Source: Chryseobacterium fluminis
GTDB taxonomy: Bacteria; Bacteroidota; Bacteroidia; Flavobacteriales; Weeksellaceae
NCBI RefSeq assembly: GCF_026314945.1
Contig: NZ_CP111121.1
Coordinates: 186,001-250,000 of the forward strand
Reading direction: 5' to 3'
Length of the DNA: 64,000 bases
Shown piece after piece: positions 1 to 8,689 of this stretch (position 1 is the stretch's first letter; each line of letters opens with the position of its first letter). Below the pieces are notes generated by a model. That model was not told the origin of the DNA and ran no database searches. It saw only the letters and a program-made list of their open reading frames with translations. The position numbers and the translations under genes are program-made.

Positions 1-378
1 ATGAAACAGATGCTGGAAATAACATACAGTAATCCGTTCATAAAAGTTGATATATAAAATTTAAAGTTTGGAAATATCGAAAACCCGGAACAGATCAATG
101 GAGAATACTTTTCCATTACTGATTATTCAGCTCAATTAACATGTGATCTCAGTTCCATGAATGAAGCTATGAAAAAGAAGATTCGTAATGCGTTAATATC
201 TAAATATGGTCAGAATAACGTGAAATATATTGCAAAAAACTCCTATTTCGTCATGGCTAATATGAAAGCCTGTGCTGTTTCCAAAGACAGAAAATACTGG
301 AAATTTATGATTCTTGAAAAGCAATATAAACCGCAATTAAAAAATGTATTGCCACAGAAAATTCTGAATAAATTTTAG
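1..378 (+). pseudogene. Hypothetical gene remnant with an in-frame TAA
   Basis: Frame 1 opens at base 1 with ATG and runs 18 codons to a TAA at 55-57. The same frame then stays open to the stop at 376-378. The codons between the TAA and the next ATG at 157 read like ordinary protein (for example NPEQINGEYFSITDYSAQL), so the 73-codon ORF starting at 157 is probably the tail of a longer gene broken by one nonsense codon. The tail is lysine-rich and basic. No family is recognised. The frame may also begin upstream of the window. An independent short gene starting at 157 is possible but less likely. Confidence 0.4.
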
Positions 379-513
379 AAGGTTAAATATGTTAGCTTTG
401 ATTTCATAATGCTCTGTGATGTTTCCGGATAGAATCTTGGAATAATATAAATCAAGAGTAAGTATTAAATCTCAAACATTACCTGAGAACTGAATATCCA
501 AATGTACAAAATA

Positions 514-545
514 AAGTTCCGCCTCAACAAAGTAAGGCGGAACTT
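514..545 (-). terminator. Intrinsic terminator of the small membrane protein gene
   Basis: An 11-bp perfect inverted repeat (AAGTTCCGCCT / AGGCGGAACTT, loop 525-534) lies just downstream of the minus-strand gene ending at 568. On the minus strand it is followed by a T-rich stretch. Confidence 0.75.
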
Positions 546-567
546 CTATTTAAATCTAATTATAATA

Positions 568-825
568 TTATGAGTGTCTCTTGACTCTTTTTCTGATATC
601 AGAATGGTAGCTGTTTCCGGTCAGCGAGCTGATAAATACCAGGCTGAAACCTACATAAGCTACTAAAGCAATCGTATAGATGATCAGATTGCTGAAACTG
701 ATTTTTGTCAGAGACACCAATGCTGAAAATAAAGCAAATCCGATGAGTAACATCATACTCAAAACGCGCATTTTTGTAGAATCTTCCTGATTCTTAAATA
801 ATAATCCCATTATATTCTTCTTCAT
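568..825 (-). CDS. Small two-TM membrane protein, unknown function
   Basis: An 85-residue protein with two hydrophobic segments, at roughly residues 22-40 and 46-68, predicted to cross the inner membrane. The N-terminus is polar and the C-terminus is very basic (KRVKRH). It has its own terminator at 514-545 and no co-directional neighbour, so it is probably monocistronic. The ATG at 825 is preceded by an AT-rich leader with no Shine-Dalgarno motif, as usual in this phylum. I recognise no family, and the function is unknown. It is likely a real gene because of its coherent membrane topology and strong terminator. Confidence 0.6.
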   Translation of the reverse strand: MKKNIMGLLFKNQEDSTKMRVLSMMLLIGFALFSALVSLTKISFSNLIIYTIALVAYVGFSLVFISSLTGNSYHSDIRKRVKRHS

Positions 826-1401
826 AATTAATTTTTTACAGTTGTTATACTTCTCTTTTTTTTCTTCCTTTCAAAAGAATGATTTCGGAAGATTGGTTTT
901 CTTCCAAAACATGTGACTGCAGTACATCATGGCAAAAGAATTATCTTTTACTCGGGCTAAGGTTCATGACGTATTGTGGTAATTCCTACTAAACGGTATG
1001 GCGTTTGATAAAAATCACAGTCAATATACATTTCTAATTGTTTGAATTGCTGAAATTTTAAAGTGTTGACCATAGGTCTTATTCAGCACTTTGGAGTCTT
1101 TGCAGATCCAATTAGAATTCATCTAAATTTATGTTCTTGAGAATTATGGTAGCGAATTTTATGCCAAAACGCTATTTTTTGTGATTAATAATTAAATACT
1201 TTGGTTTGTTGATGACTTTTTTAAAGATTGCTTTCAGTAAAAAAATAAGTACTGTCGGAATTTAATAATATGTCAGGTATCGACAAGCCTGATAGAAAAG
1301 GGCTTTTGAGATATTCAATAATGGAAATATCACTATGAAACAGAATTTTTACCTTTGAGAAAAAAGAGATCACTTTTAAATTAATAAATAGACTTTACAA
1401 A
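826..1401. other. 576-bp gap without a supported gene
   Basis: AT-rich sequence with stops in all frames. I see only a small hairpin (GGAAGA / TCTTCC) near 886-905 and short uninterpretable reading frames. It may hold the promoter of the minus-strand gene at 568-825 and further decayed sequence, but nothing can be named. Confidence 0.5.
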
Positions 1402-1929
1402 ATGCAGAAAAAGGATTTGGAAATAGCGATCAACCAGTCATTATCAGATTTACTGAGATTAACGGGGAAATTCTGTGATAATAAAATTTTACCCCATTAT
1501 AAATTTATACTTTCTGACTTTCAATATAATAAAGGATTAAATTTTCATGAATTGCGAAAGTTTAAAAACAAAAATAATAAAACAAAAATACCGCAGGATT
1601 TAACATCGATTATTAATTTTCTTCATAAGGAATCTGCAGATCTTTAAGATGTCACGCTGTATGTCTTTTACGCCGGAAAAAAGGAGACCATTATTGAAGT
1701 GGAATACTTCCGAAAATCAAGTTTCGATATCGGTTACTATGATAAAATAAAAGATACTTCACCGTCGTTTCACTCTAAAGTCGCATTCCCGATCTATTCT
1801 AAAAGCGAAGGGGATAAATTTGATGTCAATTGGCAACACGGAGGCCTTATTCATTTCCGGAAATCTTTTATATTTAATCTCAAAAAGAGGAAAGTCAGAA
1901 ATCCCTTCCAAAAAAAATACCGCCCATAA
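1402..1929 (+). pseudogene. Hypothetical gene split by an in-frame TAA
   Basis: Two consecutive ORFs, 1402-1647 and 1699-1929, share the same frame. They are separated only by a TAA at 1645-1647 and 17 sense codons that read naturally (DVTLYVFYAGKKETIIEVE). Together they give a reading frame of about 175 codons whose second part (YFRKSSFDIGYYDKIKDTSP) looks like structured protein. The simplest reading is one gene with a nonsense mutation. Its last codons run into the terminator of the convergent peptidase gene, so the original 3' end may also be lost. No family is recognised. Confidence 0.5.
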
Positions 1930-1935
1930 AGGCGG
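1911..1935 (-). terminator. Intrinsic terminator of the M28 peptidase unit
   Basis: On the minus strand, CCGCC-TTTATG-GGCGG is followed by TATTTTTTTT, immediately downstream of the peptidase gene ending at 1949. It overlaps the tail of the convergent broken frame. Confidence 0.75.
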
Positions 1936-1948
1936 CATGTAATATAAT

Positions 1949-3304
1949 TTACCAGTTTTTATCAATCATATAAATCATTTGGGTCATGGCGACCGCGCCG
2001 AGTAACAATTCCCTGCGGTTCACTTTTTCAAAAGTATCCTCTTCGGTGTGGTGAATGTCAAAATATCGCTGAGACTCCGGGACCAGCTCCGCTGTAGGAA
2101 CACCCATATCACGCAGTGGATAAATATCCGTTCCGGAATAGGTTCTTTCAAAATTATAAACTCCATAAGGCAAAAACAGGTTTGTCCAGCCTTTGATCTG
2201 ATTCCGTTTTTCATCATCCATCTCCAGAGAAATACCTCTTGGGGCAAATCCACCGGCATCAGATTCCAATGCAAACAGATGCTTTTCATTATTTGCCTTA
2301 GCTGTTTTTCCGTACTGGACACCGCCTTTAACTCCGTTTTCTTCATTGGCAAAACACACTACTCTTATGGTGTGGTTATTCTGAATTCCCAGTTTCTTAA
2401 ACGTTCTTAACACTTCAATGCTCTGAACAATTCCGGCACCGTCATCATGAGCACCTTCCCCTACATCCCAGGAATCTAAGTGTCCGCCGACAACGATCAC
2501 GCTTTTGTCTTTTTTTCCGGTGATTTCACCGATCACCGAGTGAGAGCGTTTCTCGCCTCTCATTCCGCAATTGGAATTCAGTTTTGCCGAGACTTTCTGT
2601 GATTGTAAAAGTTTTTCCAGTTCATCAGCCGTTGTATTTCCAATCGCGACAGCCGGAATTTTATTTTCATTTTCATAACGCATGCCTCCGGTGTGGGGAA
2701 CGTCATCAAAAGCAGAAGAAAGCGAGCGGATTACCGCAAATTTACCGCCTTTTTTAGCTGTTAATGAAGCGGCATTTACCCTGTATTTTGCTGCATCACC
2801 ATATCCTCTGAATGTTTCTACGAAAGACTGACTGAAAGGGTAGTTGAAGAAGACGATTTTCCCTTTTACCTGTTCGGGAGAAAGCTTTTCGTATTCTTCC
2901 ATAGATTTCACCATAATAATTTCTCCGGACACATCTTTCCCCTGGGTTCCTTCAGAATTTCCCAATGAGAGCATTTTTAAACGCTTCCATTTTCCGTTGG
3001 AAGTCTGAATCTGCAGAGATTCCTTTCCCCTTTCCCATACGGGAATCATTACCTCCTGAAGCCACACTTTATCTGCTCCGGCATCGCGAAGTTTCTGTTC
3101 GGCCCATCGTACCGATTTCTCATAGGCTTCAGATCCGCTCAGACGGTGCCCGATATTTTTTGTTAAGTCTCTTAATTCGGTATATCCTTTTCCATTATTT
3201 AAAATTTCAACGGATATTTTACTGAACTGTACCGAATCTTCTTTGGCCTGCCCGAAAACAGTCATGCCCAGAAGTAACAGTGATGTTTCTAGTATCTTTT
3301 TCAT
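1949..3304 (-). CDS. Secreted M28 family zinc metallopeptidase
   Basis: A 451-residue exported peptidase. It has a signal peptide (MKKILETSLLLLGMTVFGQ), an N-terminal region with a PA-type insert, and a C-terminal M28 Zn-peptidase domain of the carboxypeptidase Q/aminopeptidase type. The dinuclear zinc site looks complete: His275 in GGHLDS, Asp in GAHDDG, catalytic Glu321 and ligand Glu322 in NEENG, Asp in ESDAGG, and His in HHTEED. It probably removes single residues from peptides in the periplasm or outside the cell. It lies one base after a paralog (3306-4709) in the same direction, and the pair is probably co-transcribed. Family assignment is firm; the substrate is unknown. Confidence 0.9.
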   Translation of the reverse strand: MKKILETSLLLLGMTVFGQAKEDSVQFSKISVEILNNGKGYTELRDLTKNIGHRLSGSEAYEKSVRWAEQKLRDAGADKVWLQEVMIPVWERGKESLQIQTSNGKWKRLKMLSLGNSEGTQGKDVSGEIIMVKSMEEYEKLSPEQVKGKIVFFNYPFSQSFVETFRGYGDAAKYRVNAASLTAKKGGKFAVIRSLSSAFDDVPHTGGMRYENENKIPAVAIGNTTADELEKLLQSQKVSAKLNSNCGMRGEKRSHSVIGEITGKKDKSVIVVGGHLDSWDVGEGAHDDGAGIVQSIEVLRTFKKLGIQNNHTIRVVCFANEENGVKGGVQYGKTAKANNEKHLFALESDAGGFAPRGISLEMDDEKRNQIKGWTNLFLPYGVYNFERTYSGTDIYPLRDMGVPTAELVPESQRYFDIHHTEEDTFEKVNRRELLLGAVAMTQMIYMIDKNW

Positions 3305-3305
3305 T

Positions 3306-4709
3306 TTACCAATTTTTATCGATCATAAAAATCATTTGTGTCATCGCTGTTGCTCCCAGCAGCAATTCTCTTTTATTTACTTTATCGAAAGTATCTTCTG
3401 TGGAATGATGATAGTCGAAATATCTTTGGGTATCCACTACCATTTCAGCCAGTGGAATATCCAGTTTTTTAAGAGGTGAGATGTCCTGGATGGCATAGGT
3501 CTGATCAAAATCGTACACGCCGTAAGGAAGGAAGTAATTTTTCCATTCGAAGATCTGCTTCCTTCTCTGAGGAGCCATGTCCAGAGAAAATCCCCGCGGA
3601 GAATACCCTCCGGAGTCAGTTCCCAATGCAAAGACGTGCTTTTCATCCCTTTTTTTAACATAGGCGGCGTACGTTTCGCGGCCCTGTCCGCCGTTTTCAC
3701 TGTTGGCGTATAAAACAACCCGGATGGTATGGTTATTAGCGTACTGCAGCGCTTTAAGTGTTCTCAAAACTTCAATGCACTGTACAACTCCCGAACCATC
3801 ATCGTGGGCGCCTTCCGCGAAATCCCAGGAATCCAGCTGAGCTCCTAAAACAATGACCTTAGCATCTTTTTTTCCGGGAATTTCCGCAATGATGTTATGA
3901 TTAATGGCTTCCCCTTTTGATTCAGCGGCCATATTCAGTTTAGCTGTTACTTTTTGCCTTTTAAGTAATTTTTCAAGTTCATCTGCAGATCTCACACCAA
4001 TGGTTACAGATGGGATTTTTACCTTGTCATCAGGCTCATAATAGACCATTTTTGCATGCGGGGTATCATCCAGGGCAGTAGTGAGTGATCTGATAATTAA
4101 GGCTTTTGCTCCGGTTTTTGCAATGACGGAAGAGGAAATCAACTTCGATTTCGCCGCCTGTAGATAGGAGTCCACTGTGCTGATTACTTTAGGGTCTATC
4201 GGTAAATTAACAAATACGATTTTATCTTTTAGCTGCCCTAGGGATAAAGCATTGAGTTCAGAAGTCGTATTAATTAAAACAATTTCACCAACGAGGTCTT
4301 TTCCTCCCGTACCTTCAGAATTTCCGAAGGATAGCATCTTTATATTTTTCCAGTCTCCATTGGCTGCTCTGATCTGAAGAGATTCCTTACCTCTTATCCA
4401 GACAGGAACCCGTACATCCTGTCTCCAGATCATCTCAATCCCGGCATCTTTGAATTTTTTTTCTGCCCATTCCGTTGCTTTGGTATAACCGGACGTAGCA
4501 CTGAAACGAGGTCCGATTCCTTTGGTGAGCTCCCCGAGATTATCATATGCGGTTCCGTTGGTAAATATTTCGTCAGAAATTTTTTTAAATTCATCGTGAT
4601 AGGTGAATTTTACGGTAGTGTTTTTTTTAACAGGTTTTTTAACAGGTTTTTTCTGAGAAAACAAAATTCCACCCAGAAAGAGTGGAATTATTATGAAGAC
4701 TTTTTTCAT
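3306..4709 (-). CDS. M28 peptidase paralog with degenerate active site
   Basis: A 467-residue tandem paralog of the downstream M28 peptidase, alignable over its whole length, including the shared ends LLLGA-AMTQMI-MIDKNW. After the signal peptide (MKKVFIIIPLFLGGILFSQ) comes a lysine/proline-rich linker (KKPVKKPVKK). Two key residues differ from the paralog. The first zinc ligand His is Gln291 (GAQLDS instead of GGHLDS), and the catalytic Glu is Ser337 (NSENG instead of NEENG). The ligands Asp (GAHDDG), Glu338, Asp (GTDSGG) and His (HHSTED) remain. It is therefore likely a pseudoenzyme, perhaps binding peptides or assisting its neighbour; that role is inference. It is transcribed first in the pair. 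Confidence 0.85.
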   Translation of the reverse strand: MKKVFIIIPLFLGGILFSQKKPVKKPVKKNTTVKFTYHDEFKKISDEIFTNGTAYDNLGELTKGIGPRFSATSGYTKATEWAEKKFKDAGIEMIWRQDVRVPVWIRGKESLQIRAANGDWKNIKMLSFGNSEGTGGKDLVGEIVLINTTSELNALSLGQLKDKIVFVNLPIDPKVISTVDSYLQAAKSKLISSSVIAKTGAKALIIRSLTTALDDTPHAKMVYYEPDDKVKIPSVTIGVRSADELEKLLKRQKVTAKLNMAAESKGEAINHNIIAEIPGKKDAKVIVLGAQLDSWDFAEGAHDDGSGVVQCIEVLRTLKALQYANNHTIRVVLYANSENGGQGRETYAAYVKKRDEKHVFALGTDSGGYSPRGFSLDMAPQRRKQIFEWKNYFLPYGVYDFDQTYAIQDISPLKKLDIPLAEMVVDTQRYFDYHHSTEDTFDKVNKRELLLGATAMTQMIFMIDKNW

Positions 4710-4761
4710 TTCTTATTGACCTTTCTTTTCCGCCGATAAAAGTAGCAAAAAATACTGATTT

Positions 4762-6006
4762 TTAAGGTTTCATATCATACATAAGTAGGGCAGTAACCAA
4801 TTTAGGCTCGATGAAGGTACACTTTGGAGGCATACTTAATTTCAGGTCTGAAATTTTAATCATATCATTAAAACTTACAGGATAGATCCCGAATCCTACT
4901 TTGCCTTCTCCGTTATCTATTTTTTCTTTTAAAAGATTGATTCCTTCCAGATTGGAAGTTCCCTTTACGTATGAAATCTGGTCGGAACTGTCCGGATCCT
5001 GGATTTTCAGAATATCTTTAAATACATATTTATCCAGAAGATGATGATCCAGATTGTCAAGTGACATCTCCTTAGAACGAAGATCGTGTTTCACGTGAAG
5101 AGAGTAGAACTTCCCTTCCAGGTACATCGAAATGTGAAATTTCTGTGATGGATAATAGGCTGTTTCTTCTTTCTCGTGAATTAAGAAATAGTTTTCGAGC
5201 TGTTTCAGGAATTCTTCCTTTGAAAGACCGTTCAGATCACTTACGATCCTGTTGTAATCATGAATTTTAATCGACTGGTTAGAAACAATAAAGCTGTATA
5301 CGAAATTATAGTGTTCTGTGCCGTTATGCCTTTTATTTTTATCTTTCTGATGTTTTGCGTGAAGAGCTGTCGATCCGATTCTGTGATGTCCGTCTGCAAT
5401 ATAAAAAGATTCGATCTGATCGATCACTTCCTTAAACTGCTGAAGCTTCAGACGGTTATCGATTCTCCAGATTTTATGCCGGATTCCCTTCGTATCGACA
5501 TGGTTGAAAATAGGAACATTTTTTTCCTCATGATTCATCAGCAGCTCAATCTTGGAATTGGCAGGATACGTCAGTAAAACGGGCTCTGCCTGAAGATTTA
5601 CTTTGTCGAGATAGTGAGCCAGTTTTTCTTTTCTCTGAGGAATCGTACTTTCATGCCTTTTGATCTTTCCGTTCCAGAAGTCTTCAATACTGGCCAGACC
5701 GAGCAGGCCTCTGAAAACTTGTTTATTAGGATAGATCTGCTCATAAAGATAGTATGAAGAGTTGTCCTGTACGAGTTTATTTTCGTTGACCAGTTCTTCG
5801 AAGGTAGATCGTATTTTTCTTAAGTTTCTGTCAACATCTTTAGACTTACTTACAACATAAGGTTTGATCATGTTGATATAAGTGTTTTCCACTTGAGCTT
5901 TTTCCGCTATTTCTTCCTGCGTAAAATTATCCAGAGGGTGAGTAGGGAAAGTGCTCTCATAATCTTTATGAGGTCTTATTCCACGGAAAGGTTTAAAAAC
6001 AGGCAT
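4762..6006 (-). CDS. DUF1015 family protein of the serine biosynthesis cluster
   Basis: A 414-residue cytoplasmic protein of the DUF1015 family, recognised from the N-terminus (MPVFKPFRGIRP), the central RHE-T-P--K block and the strongly conserved ADGHHR motif. It starts three bases after serA and follows serC-serA in one direction, so it is almost certainly part of the serine pathway unit. DUF1015 genes are often found next to serA/serC in Bacteroidetes and some other bacteria. The DGHHR motif resembles that of ParB/sulfiredoxin-fold free serine kinases (SerK, SbnI). A phosphoserine-related kinase or phosphatase role is therefore a reasonable inference but not shown here. No serB-like gene is present nearby. 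Confidence 0.85.
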   Translation of the reverse strand: MPVFKPFRGIRPHKDYESTFPTHPLDNFTQEEIAEKAQVENTYINMIKPYVVSKSKDVDRNLRKIRSTFEELVNENKLVQDNSSYYLYEQIYPNKQVFRGLLGLASIEDFWNGKIKRHESTIPQRKEKLAHYLDKVNLQAEPVLLTYPANSKIELLMNHEEKNVPIFNHVDTKGIRHKIWRIDNRLKLQQFKEVIDQIESFYIADGHHRIGSTALHAKHQKDKNKRHNGTEHYNFVYSFIVSNQSIKIHDYNRIVSDLNGLSKEEFLKQLENYFLIHEKEETAYYPSQKFHISMYLEGKFYSLHVKHDLRSKEMSLDNLDHHLLDKYVFKDILKIQDPDSSDQISYVKGTSNLEGINLLKEKIDNGEGKVGFGIYPVSFNDMIKISDLKLSMPPKCTFIEPKLVTALLMYDMKP

Positions 6007-6009
6007 ATT

Positions 6010-6975
6010 TTATTGTATAGTTTCTTTTTGTAGCTTAATAATTTGTTCTGCTAATTCAACACCGATCTTTTCCTGTGCGTCTACCGTATTTCCTCCGATA
6101 TGCGGAGAAAGGGAGAGGGCAGGATTCATGAGTAAGGGCAGTTCCGGATTCGGTTCGTTTTCGAAAACATCCAGCGCCGCTCCTGCAATTTTTCCTGACT
6201 CTATAAAATCGATCAGGGCCACTTCATTGATCACGCCGCCTCTTGCCGTATTGACAATATAGACTCCGTCTTTCATTTTTTCAAACTGGGGCGTGTCTAT
6301 GATATATTCATTTGTTTTTGGCGTATTGATGCTGATGAAATCGGTATCTTTTAAAAATTCATCTGTATCATTGGTTGAAGTGACTTCAAAGTTGACGGAC
6401 TGCCCGTCAAAGAAATGTAAAGTCAAAACTTCCGTTCTGGGTTTTCTTGTTAAAACTTTTACGTTCATTCCTAAAGAAATTCCCATTTTAACGACTTCCT
6501 GGCCAATACTTCCAAAACCAATAACTCCCAATATTTTTCCTGAAAGTTCAAACGCATTGTTGAACGATTTTTTCATCGCATTAAAATGCGTTTCGCCTTC
6601 CAGCGGCATCAGCCTGTTGGACTCATGAAGAAATCTTGCCAGAGAAAAGAAGTGTCCGAAAACCAATTCTGCTACCGATCTGGAAGATGCGGTGGGCGTA
6701 TTGATCACATATTTTCCTTTTTCAATCGCATACTCAACATCGATATTATCCATTCCGATGCCGCCTCTGCCGATAATCTTCAGTCCCGGGCATTCATCGA
6801 TAAGATTCTGCCTTACTTTCGTTGCACTTCTTACCAGAAGAACATCTACGTTATTATCGTTGATGAAACTGATCACATGGTCCTGTGCCACTCTGTTGTT
6901 CAGCACTTCAATTCCTGCATCCTTCAATGCCTGTTCTCCTGCTTTCGAAATACCGTCGTTAGCTAAAACTTTCAT
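6010..6975 (-). CDS. serA: D-3-phosphoglycerate dehydrogenase, short form
   Basis: A 321-residue NAD-dependent D-2-hydroxyacid dehydrogenase. It oxidises 3-phosphoglycerate to 3-phosphohydroxypyruvate, the first step of serine synthesis. Visible features are the IGRGGIGMDNID substrate-loop motif, the Rossmann signature GVIGFGSIGQEV, the NTARGGVINE catalytic arginine region, the ENEP glutamate and the SPHIGG histidine. The length matches the short type without a C-terminal ACT domain, so classical serine feedback through ACT is not expected. It sits between serC upstream (121-bp gap) and DUF1015 downstream (3-bp gap). Confidence 0.93.
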   Translation of the reverse strand: MKVLANDGISKAGEQALKDAGIEVLNNRVAQDHVISFINDNNVDVLLVRSATKVRQNLIDECPGLKIIGRGGIGMDNIDVEYAIEKGKYVINTPTASSRSVAELVFGHFFSLARFLHESNRLMPLEGETHFNAMKKSFNNAFELSGKILGVIGFGSIGQEVVKMGISLGMNVKVLTRKPRTEVLTLHFFDGQSVNFEVTSTNDTDEFLKDTDFISINTPKTNEYIIDTPQFEKMKDGVYIVNTARGGVINEVALIDFIESGKIAGAALDVFENEPNPELPLLMNPALSLSPHIGGNTVDAQEKIGVELAEQIIKLQKETIQ

Positions 6976-7096
6976 GGTTTTTTATTTAATCTGAATATTG
7001 AGTGAATGAATGATTTCAAATCATTTGAACAACTGTGCAAATTAAGAAAATTTACAATAACACTCAATAATATTTAATAGATTGATTTTTAAATAA

Positions 7097-8158
7097 TTAA
7101 ATAGACTTCATTACCTCTACCAAAACCTGTACACTTTCGATCGGTAAAGCATTATACAGACTTGCCCTGTAGCCTCCCAGACTTCTGTGACCGTTCAGTC
7201 CGCTGATTCCTGCAGCTTTCCAGGCATTGTCGAAGACTTCTTTTTTACTGTCGTCAGTAATTCTGAAAGAAACATTCATCAATGAGCGGTCCTCTTTCGC
7301 ACAGAATGTTTCAAAAAGCGGGTTGCGGTCGATCTCATCGTATAGTAGTTTTGCTTTTGCTTCATTTCTTGCTTCGGCAGCCGCAATCCCTCCATTGTTT
7401 TCCAGATTCTGTAAAGTCAGTAAAGACGCGTAAACTGGGAAAACAGGTGGGGTATTATACATGGATTCTTTAGCAATATGCTGAGTGTAATCCAGAATAG
7501 AGAACATATTTTCTCTTCCTGTCTTACCCAAAATTTCTTTTTTGACCACTACTAAGGTTACCCCGGCAGGACCCATATTTTTCTGAGCTCCGGCGTATAT
7601 TAAATCGAATTTTGAAAAATCAAGCTGTCTTGAAAAAATATCAGAACTCATATCACAAACCATCAGGGTATCCACTTCAGGGAAAGATTTCATCTGAGTT
7701 CCGTAGATGGTATTGTTTGAAGTACAGTGGAAATAATCATATTCTGAACCCACAGTATAATTTTTAGGGATAGAAGTGTAGTTTTCTTCTTTTGAAGAGC
7801 CTACGACATCTACTGTTCCTACTTTTTTTGCTTCTTTAACAGCACCTGCGGCCCAGGTTCCGGTATCCAGGTAGGCTGCCTTTCCACCCACTTTCATCAG
7901 ATTGTACGGAACCATCGCAAACTGCAGGCTGGCTCCACCTCCCAAATACAAAACTTCGTAATCATCTCCAAGATTCATCAGCCTTTTTACAATCGCGCGA
8001 GCCTCATCCATCACCGCTACAAAATCTTTACTTCTGTGGGAAATTTCAAGAAGAGAAAGCCCGATTCCGTTGAAATCTAAAATTGCCTGAGCAGACTTTT
8101 CGAATACTTCCTGAGGTAAGATACATGGTCCTGCGCTAAAGTTGTGCTTTTTACTCAT
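7097..8158 (-). CDS. serC: Phosphoserine aminotransferase
   Basis: A 353-residue PLP-dependent class V aminotransferase. It converts 3-phosphohydroxypyruvate and glutamate to O-phosphoserine, the second step of serine synthesis. It may also act in the PLP pathway. The start NFSAGPCILP, the ISHRSKDF motif, the GGGASLQF phosphate-loop motif and the PLP lysine in YAGAQKNMGPAG are all present, and the length is typical. It is the first gene of serC-serA-DUF1015. No clear promoter box was found in the 120-bp leader, but the ferredoxin terminator (8245-8273) separates it from the upstream gene. Confidence 0.95.
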   Translation of the reverse strand: MSKKHNFSAGPCILPQEVFEKSAQAILDFNGIGLSLLEISHRSKDFVAVMDEARAIVKRLMNLGDDYEVLYLGGGASLQFAMVPYNLMKVGGKAAYLDTGTWAAGAVKEAKKVGTVDVVGSSKEENYTSIPKNYTVGSEYDYFHCTSNNTIYGTQMKSFPEVDTLMVCDMSSDIFSRQLDFSKFDLIYAGAQKNMGPAGVTLVVVKKEILGKTGRENMFSILDYTQHIAKESMYNTPPVFPVYASLLTLQNLENNGGIAAAEARNEAKAKLLYDEIDRNPLFETFCAKEDRSLMNVSFRITDDSKKEVFDNAWKAAGISGLNGHRSLGGYRASLYNALPIESVQVLVEVMKSI

Positions 8159-8244
8159 ATTATTTATTTTTGGGTTTCTTTTAAAAATTTGAGCCGTTAC
8201 AGCTTCATTCTTAGATTTTTATTTAATTTTTGGATAGGGTATAT

Positions 8245-8273
8245 AAAAAACCGTCTCATAATGAATGAGACGG
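8245..8273 (-). terminator. Terminator of the ferredoxin gene
   Basis: A 9-bp perfect stem CCGTCTCAT / ATGAGACGG with a 5-base loop, seven bases downstream of the ferredoxin stop. On the minus strand it is followed by TTTTTTATA. Confidence 0.85.
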
Positions 8274-8279
8274 CAGTTT

Positions 8280-8630
8280 TTATTCTCCGTGTAAGAACGC
8301 TTTTTTATTAAGCAGTGCTTCTTCAGATTCTACATGATCTTCATCCGGAACACAGCAGTCGACAGGGCATACTGCGGCACATTGCGGCTCTTCGTGGAAG
8401 CCTTTACATTCTGTACATTTATCTGTTACAATAAAATAAACATCATCACTTACAGGCTCCTGTGGGGCATCTGCATCCACTGTAAGACCGGATGGTAATG
8501 TTACCGTACCTGAAAGTTCGGTACCTTCGGAAGCTTTCCAATCTACTGCTCCTTCATAGATGGCATTATTTGGACACTCCGGTTCACAGGCCCCGCAATT
8601 AATGCATTCATCAGTTATTTTAATAGCCAT
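8280..8630 (-). CDS. 2[4Fe-4S] ferredoxin, Allochromatium type
   Basis: A 116-residue electron carrier with two cluster motifs. The first is CINCGACEPECP near the N-terminus. The second is CTECKGFHEEPQCAAVCP, with an extended eight-residue spacing between the second and third cysteines, as in Alvin-type ferredoxins. A further cysteine pair follows (DCC). Between the motifs is a roughly 45-residue acidic insert that is longer than in small clostridial ferredoxins. It is divergently oriented to the acyl-CoA reductase pseudogene, with only 59 bp between the starts. Its redox partner cannot be told from the sequence. Confidence 0.9.
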   Translation of the reverse strand: MAIKITDECINCGACEPECPNNAIYEGAVDWKASEGTELSGTVTLPSGLTVDADAPQEPVSDDVYFIVTDKCTECKGFHEEPQCAAVCPVDCCVPDEDHVESEEALLNKKAFLHGE

Positions 8631-8653
8631 CGCTAATTTTTTTTAAATTTGCA

Positions 8654-8661
8654 CAAAATTA
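8654..8661 (-). promoter_or_regulatory. Candidate -7 box of the ferredoxin gene
   Basis: TAATTTTG on the minus strand matches the Bacteroidetes TAnnTTTG box and lies 24 bases before the ferredoxin ATG. On the plus strand TAAATTTG at 8644-8651 could serve the divergent gene, so the two promoters would overlap. Confidence 0.45.
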
Positions 8662-8689
8662 CAAAATATTCCCCAATTTTGCAGTAATT

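Noticed and set aside
1..1929. Stop-codon readthrough or recoding
   Set aside because: Only isolated frames of unknown function carry the in-frame stops, while all recognisable genes use TAA, TAG and TGA normally.
2020..2410. Overlapping ORFs inside the M28 peptidase gene
   Set aside because: They are shadow frames of a gene with complete active-site motifs.
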